A DNA stretch of 64,000 nt, from the NCBI GenBank assembly GCA_014526335.1, contig JACTAT010000052.1, forward strand, positions 1,689,001 through 1,753,000, written 5' to 3'. Under the pieces are notes generated by a model. That model was given only the letters and a program-made list of their open reading frames with translations, was not told the DNA's origin and did not search any database. Positions 57,495 through 64,000 of the stretch are shown here, in pieces. Each line of letters opens with the position of its first letter. Positions within the stretch are counted from its first letter, which is position 1. The stretch is from Chrysaora quinquecirrha (lineage: Eukaryota; Cnidaria; Scyphozoa; Semaeostomeae; Pelagiidae). A program made the translations under genes and the position numbers.

Positions 57495-58442
57495 TTAAAT
57501 CAATATTTTAAGCCAAGAATCTAACAAAGAAGTATTAATAGACTCACCATGTTTATCTTTTATCTCTGTATCTTCTAAAACTTCAGCCATACCCACACAA
57601 GTACCTGAAAATATCTTGACTGGGAAGTCATTAGCATTGAAAATTTTAACTGGAATAGAATTACCTTCAACAATAGCAAGAGATCTAGCAGGATATAATA
57701 CAGCATCATTACTTGTTATTTCGTGCCTTGGTTCAGTTAAAACAATACCACTCAACCCAGAAACAGATCCCGGTATGACAGCTTCGCTATGCGCTGGAAT
57801 CTCCAAAGATTCCATGACACAAACAGGTGCTTGACTAGGACGCTTTACAACACTGATAGGAATTTTACTGTGCCCTATCGTTACTTGCAACTGCGATAAA
57901 TCAATATTGGTGCATGACTTAACTAGAAAATCTGTGCCAAGCAAAAATGAATAATAGAAATTGCGTGCAACATAACAATCTACAACCCACACACTATCTC
58001 CTAAGTCTAACTCAACGCTTGTAGTGCCTAGAATATTCAGGTTTTCACCTGTAACGGTTTTAGCTAACACAGAATGATTATGCATTTGCAGCGGAGGATT
58101 CTTAAATTTATTGATTACGTTAAATAAGTCGAGACTAATTATAGTGATTCCTGAACCAGAATCAACGACGATTTCGGTCTCATACTGTTCTACTTTACCA
58201 GAAAATGTTACACACTGCAATGACATATTAGGTTTATGATTAGCATCATTATGATAAAAATTTTGAGGTTTTAAAACATTACCTATTTTAGCTGCATCAC
58301 ACCTCAACGATGAAACATCGTGTGCAGCGCTCATTAGTTTTTTGATTCTTGATTTTGACCTGCAACTCTTTGATCCTGACTCGGTTGACGACTTTGTACA
58401 TTCTGCATTCCTTGATTCTGTCTGTACTGCTTTGTACGGCAT
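57495..58442 (-). CDS. Ty3/Gypsy aspartic protease region
   Basis: Aspartic protease that matures the element's proteins. The active site is D-S-G-S-G at about residue 94 of the open frame, preceded by EIVV as in retropepsins, and FLLGTDFL follows about 70 residues later. The frame overlaps the gag end (58334-58442) and is -1 relative to gag, so it is probably expressed by -1 frameshifting. The first roughly 36 codons are shadow of gag. A spacer domain without recognised function runs to the stop at 57495. Pol begins in a further -1 frame. Confidence 0.88.
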   Translation of the reverse strand: MPYKAVQTESRNAECTKSSTESGSKSCRSKSRIKKLMSAAHDVSSLRCDAAKIGNVLKPQNFYHNDANHKPNMSLQCVTFSGKVEQYETEIVVDSGSGITIISLDLFNVINKFKNPPLQMHNHSVLAKTVTGENLNILGTTSVELDLGDSVWVVDCYVARNFYYSFLLGTDFLVKSCTNIDLSQLQVTIGHSKIPISVVKRPSQAPVCVMESLEIPAHSEAVIPGSVSGLSGIVLTEPRHEITSNDAVLYPARSLAIVEGNSIPVKIFNANDFPVKIFSGTCVGMAEVLEDTEIKDKHGESINTSLLDSWLKILI

Positions 58443-59326
58443 TGAGTTTCGGTATGACCAAGCTTTTTACAAAAATTACATATCGGTCGCCCATCTGTGC
58501 AACGTAGGTTTCGATCTCTAGGTGCTCCAAAATTACGTCTTCCGGCACCGCTAGTCTGCAAATCCGCCATAGTCAAAACCAACTTTTCCACGACATTCTC
58601 CAAGCGTTCCAAGCGATCCTGTTTCGGTTCACTTGAAACTTTTGCAACTGGAACCGGGGCTGAGGGGTAAATGGCATTCGCATATTCGGTTTTCATCCAT
58701 GGATTATATCCATTGGTGATTTTGTCGTTTATCTCTTCTCTCTTCGCCAGCTCTAAAGCCTTGTTAAAAGATTTTGGATCTGATATCAAGACCATTCTTT
58801 TCAATTCCGGTCGAAGCCCATTAACAAAGTGTTCCCTCATTAATGTATCCTGATGCTCAACTGGCATTTCGGCGTATGCTCTCCTGACGAGTTGTTGAAC
58901 ATCTCTCCCAAAATCTGCAGCTGTTTCTGTTGGATTCTGCTTCCTTGAGTACAAATCAGCGTAATAAAATCGGCGTGCCTCCCTAGGCATGAAATGCTGG
59001 GAAAGCTCTTGCTTCAGCTTATCAAGTTCACCTTGATCGTCTGGAGATAATTCGTCATAGAACTCGGCAGCTCGATCCCTAAGGTATGCTGGGAGTATAT
59101 CGCACTGTCGTCTACTGTTCCAATTATTTGCCTTAGCGACTCGATCAAAACTCTTGAGCCACTTTTCGATATCTTCGCCTGGCTCACCAAAGAATTTCGT
59201 TGGCTGAACAACAGATCTAGCATGTTGTTGCTCTTCTTGCTCAAAGTTCTTCATTATCGTGCTTGTGTTTAGAGGCTCGAATTCTAAATCAACAGCTCTA
59301 GCTCGTGCTGATTTTCTCTTGCTCAT
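58334..59326 (-). CDS. gag: Ty3/Gypsy gag with CCHC zinc knuckle
   Basis: Structural protein that packages element RNA. 330 residues starting MSKRKSARARAV, 228 bp downstream of the 5' LTR. The capsid-like helical region (about 40-205) carries KFFGEPGEDIEKWLKSFDRV and FYADLYSRKQNPTETAADFG-type segments typical of Ty3 gag. A Lys/Glu-rich coiled stretch (RLERLENVVEKLVLTM) precedes one CCHC knuckle (C283, C286, H291, C296: CNFCKKLGHTETQC). A Gln/Asn-rich tail ends the frame. It overlaps protease. Confidence 0.94.
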   Translation of the reverse strand: MSKRKSARARAVDLEFEPLNTSTIMKNFEQEEQQHARSVVQPTKFFGEPGEDIEKWLKSFDRVAKANNWNSRRQCDILPAYLRDRAAEFYDELSPDDQGELDKLKQELSQHFMPREARRFYYADLYSRKQNPTETAADFGRDVQQLVRRAYAEMPVEHQDTLMREHFVNGLRPELKRMVLISDPKSFNKALELAKREEINDKITNGYNPWMKTEYANAIYPSAPVPVAKVSSEPKQDRLERLENVVEKLVLTMADLQTSGAGRRNFGAPRDRNLRCTDGRPICNFCKKLGHTETQCRTKQYRQNQGMQNVQSRQPSQDQRVAGQNQESKN

Positions 59327-59536
59327 CTCGAAAGTTTATGTCCAAATACTATATACAAATTGGAATAAAAAGTATTGATAAAAGAGTTCTATAGACAAAT
59401 ATTTACAGTGATCACCTTGAATTGAGCGATATCTCAGCGATATATCGTATGTGTATGAATTCTTCTTGTTCGACTTCGGATTAATTGAAATTTCGGTCTC
59501 GGGATAGAGTTCGAATCTTCTCAGACTTCAAAAATA

Positions 59537-59554
59537 TCCCGCTCCTGTCACCAA
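59537..59554 (-). other. Primer binding site of the Ty3/Gypsy element
   Basis: Immediately after the 5' LTR (minus strand) comes T then TGGTGACAGGAGCGGGAT, which starts TGG as expected for pairing with a tRNA 3' CCA end. The implied tRNA acceptor sequence ends CCTGTCACCA; a leucine-type tRNA is possible but not established. Confidence 0.65.
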
Positions 59555-60010
59555 TGTAATACGTTTCTTGAATACGGTAAGGATGCGAGCAATCTTTGCA
59601 GATTTCACAAAAAAAGGAAAACAACTAGAATATAATTTTCTCAAACTTATATCTTTCATTCAAATACTATGAGCTCTTTCGCAAGCAACTCACACTACAA
59701 GAATAATAAAACTTAACGAAACACACAATATCTCTCTAAAAGAACAATGAGCGGAAAATGTATTATGAAATTAATAATCTAATGTGTTAACGAACGTAAA
59801 TGTATCACAAAGAAAATGGTAATAGTTAATTAAAAACATAAGCCGATTACAAAATTAATCCAAACCCATTAAAATAATACACTCCAGAGAAATACCAAGT
59901 TAATTAAGAAAATCAAATCACGCAAAAATCAACCAAATTAGTGCAATCTTAAAGGATAAACATGAATAGCTTTACGAAAACAAACATGGCGCATGCGTAG
60001 CTGTATTACA
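59555..60010 (-). repeat. 5' LTR of the Ty3/Gypsy element
   Basis: 456 bp. It should carry the element promoter and polyadenylation signals. No difference from 53933-54388 was found on reading both. Confidence 0.96.
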
Positions 60011-60927
60011 CTCAACAGTATTTATGCAAAATTTCTCAGCAAATCTTATCATTTACTCACCTATCATTAATTACTCATTTTGATCCTTTTAGCTGATTGG
60101 TCTAGACGACCCAGTAATAATCATAATGATAATTAAAATCACATGTCTGTTTAGAACAATTGAATTCGTTTCTACCAGTTTAATTTGACGTATTAATCTC
60201 TTAAATAGCAGTTGTTTTACACAACATGAATTCGTAGGGATTCTGTGAGCTGCCAAGTATGCATTTAAGGCCTGGCATCGTTACCAAATTAGTGCGGCAG
60301 CCGCATACAAAATTGTTACGCTAAAACCACCGAATGACTGTAATTTTCTTTCGCTGTGTATCTTTCGGCTTCACCGTGTGTTGCTGCCGACATAATTAGT
60401 AAGCATTTTAAACAAGATCAAGAAATTGTCCGATTTACAATCACTAGAACTCTTGTATATTGGCGCACTTTCGAAAGAAATTAAGCTTTAAATTAACCAC
60501 TCGGAAGCCCCATTCAACTTAGCCTTTTGTTTTGTCGGTCAAGCACGATGATGTGTAGGGTTCCTTTTCCCTGTTCTTTCTTTCAATATGTGATTTAGCT
60601 CAATAACACTTTTGTATGTGGAGTTTTTTAAATTATCTAGATCTAGAGTCATTTGGAATCGGAAATGCCTTGAGAGCAATGTTGCTGACTTTGCTGTTTG
60701 GCTCAAAGTTTTGTTCATCGCCTTTCTCGTCAGAGAGGGTCAAGATTTGCTCTGTCTTGTCAGTGTTGCCAACTTTGGTGAAGCTTTTCGAGCCTGCCTG
60801 TATTCTAGAGAAACAAATGAGAGAAGTGACTGATTTTGATTGATGTTGGTGAGAGAAACCAGTTTTTGATTTGAGTTGCTTTTATCTGACGAAAGAAAGT
60901 GCTTTGGGTGGGAGAAGTGCTTGTTTT
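60011..60927. other. Intergenic, no gene seen
   Basis: Two overlapping plus-strand frames (60612-60843) are short, in competing frames and without domain support. Confidence 0.4.
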
Positions 60928-61195
60928 AGTGCCCTGGCCAAACTTTCTTAAAATTTGTCAAACTTTTGAATTTTATTTGTCAATTACAATGTTTGACCGT
61001 TTTGCCACGTCATAAAACATTTATCGTCAAACATTTTTGCTTGATGGAAGCATACAATGTCTTTCAAAAGTTTTCAAAAGCATTGCCCAGAAATTCTGCT
61101 TGTCGAGCAATGTTTGTGACGTGGCCAACAGGTCAAACATTGTTTGTATGGCAATGCGGTCAATGTTTGATCGCTTGGCGAGAGCCGTTTGGAGA
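60928..61195. repeat. Miniature inverted-repeat element, TGCCCTGGC family, copy 3
   Basis: TGCCCTGGCCAAACTTTC at the left and GTTTGATCGCTTGGCG at the right. Interior mirrored blocks are ACAATGTTTGACCGTTTTGCC and GGCCAACAGGTCAAACATTGT. Shares words with 8166-8410 and 36968-37195. Confidence 0.6.
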
Positions 61196-61560
61196 GTCGG
61201 TAGTTTTTAAATTTGTTCTGTTATTAGGACTGGGACTGAAGCATCTTTTTCGTAGCGCATTTTGTTGAGAAAGGTACAACTAATTGCAAGGCCACGGTTT
61301 CTGAGGTTCGAGTTTTGAGCTGGATATGAAAAGAGCTAGAAAAAGTTATTGAGAATGCAAATGGGGAGGAGTTTGGAGTTGCATAACCTGATCCATCTTG
61401 CTGCTCTGGGGATTTTTCCTGTAAAGCAATCAGTTGCCTCTTTGCTCTAGTTGGTATAAATTAAAATTTTTATTCAAAATCAAAACCCTGCTTGATTTCG
61501 GTAAAAAGTCTTATTAATTATCTGAAGGATTTACCGCCATACGTTCATGTATATTCTTAT

Positions 61561-61746
61561 TCATGCTGTCTCTGTTCGTAGACCGCCAGCAGGGGCCGGC
61601 AGATGATTACCATTTTTAGAAGCAGGTGAGTGAGATCTCTGTTGTTGCATATTCGAGGAATCCCGCGGTATATTCTGCAGATACCCGCATACCTCTGCGG
61701 TTTTGAAGATTTTCCTACTCCCCTTTTCTGGGGTTTTTTCATTCAT
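61561..61746 (-). CDS. Possible first coding exon or small protein
   Basis: An ATG-started minus-strand frame (MNEKTPEKGSRKIFKTAEVC, then GYLQNIPRDSSNMQQQR) with coding-like composition. A donor-like G|GTAATC occurs within it after SPASKN, so it could be a first exon truncated in its relations by the Ty3 insertion, but no following exon was found. Unrecognised. Confidence 0.25.
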   Translation of the reverse strand: MNEKTPEKGSRKIFKTAEVCGYLQNIPRDSSNMQQQRSHSPASKNGNHLPAPAGGLRTETA

Positions 61747-64000
61747 AGTTTGAAGCTAAAGAGATTTTAGAAATTATCCATCCAGTCAAACTCCAAATAA
61801 CAGTTTAAGTAGGCCTATTGTTCTTTAGACTTTGAGCTGCTTGAATGATTAAATGTGATTAAATTCAGCAAAGGGGGAGTGGTTAGAAGGAGATGCGGGC
61901 GAAAGCAAATACCCGTGCAAATCTGCCGTTTTCTCCTGTCTTTAAACTTGGAAGATTCGCCAAGATTCGCAAGGTCTTCTAACATTTTACTCCATCAGGG
62001 ATAGACAAAAGGTTTTGGTAGACTTCGCAGAGATTGTCATTTTCATGGCTCCTTTCGCCATGGTGAATTTGAAAGGAACTAACTACGTCGAATAGAATTC
62101 GAACCTATTACATCCATCGCTTTCACTTTTTTGCATTTCATAATGTATTCGATCTCAACGATGTCTACCATTTTAAGAATTTGTAAGGCTCAGAATTACG
62201 CCCTGAATTTTATACGTTAATGTTTCAATCAAGTTCCTGGCCATAGTAATGGTTGGGGGGCTTAGTAGAAAGTGGCGCTTATTTCATCAGAATTTTGCTT
62301 GAAAGAGGGGATGTAATAAGAGAAGGGGACTTGCTAGAGCTTTTACAGCAAGGTTAAGAAACTTATCGATAAAGTTTTAAGATTTTAGTTTCCATAGGGG
62401 TCTCAACCATGTTTAGCTGTTACTTAAGCATTCACGAAAATTTCTTATTCTTATTTTTCATGCTGCTGAAAATATAAAAAGACCAAGCGAGAATGATGAT
62501 GATCATGAGAAGTCTACTGCATTTCGATGCTCAAATCTTAATAGTAAGTCATTATGTATTTACATATCTGTGATTATTTGCGTTTGATTTGATTAAGTGC
62601 TCATCAAATCAAAAGCACTCATAACGTATTCACTCTTAATCTTCTGTATCCAATGCAGTTCACTGAGTTGATTTATTGCATTTATTTTCATCTTCTGGTT
62701 CTCAATACAAAATTTACCCAATGTTTCAGCGCTCCAACGGTTAGGTTATTCGGCTCATTGAACAACCCGAACGCCACGACGTGGCAAGCATCAATTGCCT
62801 GCCTACACGCTTAATGAGTGAAATTTTCCAGAAAGCAACGGCTCATTTCATACCAAATTTTTGTCCATCCTGACTGCTACTGATCCAGTTCTTATTACTT
62901 TTAATCTTAAAGAAAATAGTTTTCCTCTTAAATTTTGTCTTATATGTTTTCGGTTTTTGACAAACTTCCCTTGATTTTCTGATCTTTTGATTTGGTCTAC
63001 GGGTGTCGTATTAAGGCAATTTTCTAGACGCTAGATTCGCGTGAATTCGGATTTATTTTCGCGACCGCTACTCCTTCAGCATCTGCTGATCGCCAACTCG
63101 AGGCTGCAGTAGTTCCTTTGCTATAAACGTTGCTATGTACCCAGCTTTTTTGTAATGGAAAGATTTGCTTGTAAAGTTATCCGTGTTTTGCTCTAGATTT
63201 TTTCTAATACTTAAAATCTACTAATTCTAACAGAGCTATCTTTGTTAAGTTATTCTTTGCCATTGAGAGGACGAGGTCGAGTGACGTCATTATTGCGTTT
63301 GAAAAAGAGGTTGCTTGATAGTGGTCAGACTTGGCGCTGAATTTAATAAATCTAGTATCATTCTTAAAACAACCGAATTACCATCGTGGATAGTTTGATC
63401 TTTCTAATTTAAGAAAAAGTTTTGAGAGTTTATATACATAAATAACGGTTACATACATAAGTAAAATGATTTCTAGGTTTGCGATTTTGAAGTAAATTTC
63501 GCGAAATAGAACTGGTTATAGAGTGCTTGACTTTTCAGGGTATTCTGTTTGCTGGGGTAAAAAGATCGGGTTGGATCAAGACCCCTCGACGGGTGTCGGT
63601 CTCATTTATTATTGATTCTATTCTAACTACGATTCGTCTAATGCGTCTTTCAATCTATTTCTTTACGTAGCGCAAAGTACTTTGAGGGCTATTCGATTTT
63701 GGATATATTTGATTATTTAAAGAAGAATAGTAATGAAGGAAAAAGCAAATTAAAAACAGAGATAATTAAGAGGTAAGATTGGATGATTTTTATGTTTTTC
63801 AACGGTTTTTCATGAGAGTAAAAGTGATGGATTTTATATGAATTTAAATAAGAGAGGGACTGGCGATCTTTTGATTCCTTGAGCTAGTTGAACAATAGAA
63901 TTGGAAAGTAGGACACGATTGCTTGTCATATCCTCTAACTTTTTAAAAATCTAAGCCTCTATACTGTTGATTTGCTATGGTGATGAAGCAATTTATGAAT
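61747..64000. other. Intergenic to the right edge, no gene seen
   Basis: AT-rich, no supported exon. It has a CRE-like TGACGTCA near 63282, and CGACGGGTGTCGG near 63578 recalls the hairpin repeat at 12158-12237. Confidence 0.4.

Larger units (their letters stand above)
53933..60010 (-). mobile_element. Full-length Ty3/Gypsy LTR retrotransposon (6078 bp) with chromodomain
   Basis: Two 456-bp LTRs (TG...CA, TGTAATAC/GTATTACA ends) flank gag, protease and pol on the minus strand. A 4-bp target duplication CTCA occurs at 53929-53932 and 60011-60014. The LTRs look identical base for base, and pol has no stop over nearly 1000 codons, so insertion is recent and the copy may be mobile-competent. Gene order (protease, RT, RNase H, integrase) and the integrase GPF-type motif place it in Ty3/Gypsy (Metaviridae). 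Confidence 0.97.

Overview
The window is 64 kb of AT-rich, intron-bearing animal nuclear DNA containing one assembly gap (500 N). The lineage is inferred, not proven: short introns, a forkhead gene with an EH1 motif, rhodopsin-type GPCRs, a chromodomain Ty3/Gypsy element, hAT-type miniature elements and tRNA-derived SINEs suggest an early-branching metazoan, most likely a cnidarian or similar. Nothing bacterial, and no CRISPR array or rRNA, was seen.

Layout. About 0.9-3.2 kb (minus): phase-consistent exons of an unidentified Lys-rich/acidic nuclear-type protein running off the left edge. 3.7-9.8 kb: mostly repeats, including two hAT-like miniature elements. 9.8-26.2 kb: a mosaic of segmental duplications carrying many exon copies of one unrecognised multi-exon gene family (exons called a-f here), ending in a 1172-bp tandem array broken by the gap. 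27.6-29.7 kb (minus): NDUFS3 (complex I 30-kDa subunit), complete in six exons. About 30.5-46.0 kb (plus): WDR59 (GATOR2), 22 exons found and only the extreme N-terminus missing. It is divergent from NDUFS3 and carries a frameshifted GPCR gene nested antisense in one intron plus a LINE remnant, SINEs and a miniature element in other introns. 47.9-49.4 kb (plus): a forkhead gene (FoxQ2-like) whose frame seems to continue after a -1 shift. 50.9-51.8 kb: a non-autonomous hAT element with exact 8-bp duplication. 51.9-52.9 kb (minus): an intact GPCR gene. 53.9-60.0 kb (minus): a full-length, apparently very young Ty3/Gypsy retrotransposon with LTRs I read as identical. 60-64 kb: no firm gene.

Housekeeping genes: NDUFS3 acts in mitochondrial respiration and WDR59 in lysosomal nutrient signalling to mTORC1. 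Their divergent arrangement may share regulatory DNA, but nothing links them functionally. The rest is shaped by duplication and transposition. The most novel content is the exon a-f family: codon-level conservation between diverged exon copies indicates past selection for protein, and its WWP exon resembles a short motif of NRF1-type factors. Close behind are a covarying triple hairpin repeat inside that locus and a small family of poly-G-ended hAT-type elements with perfect 8-bp target duplications.
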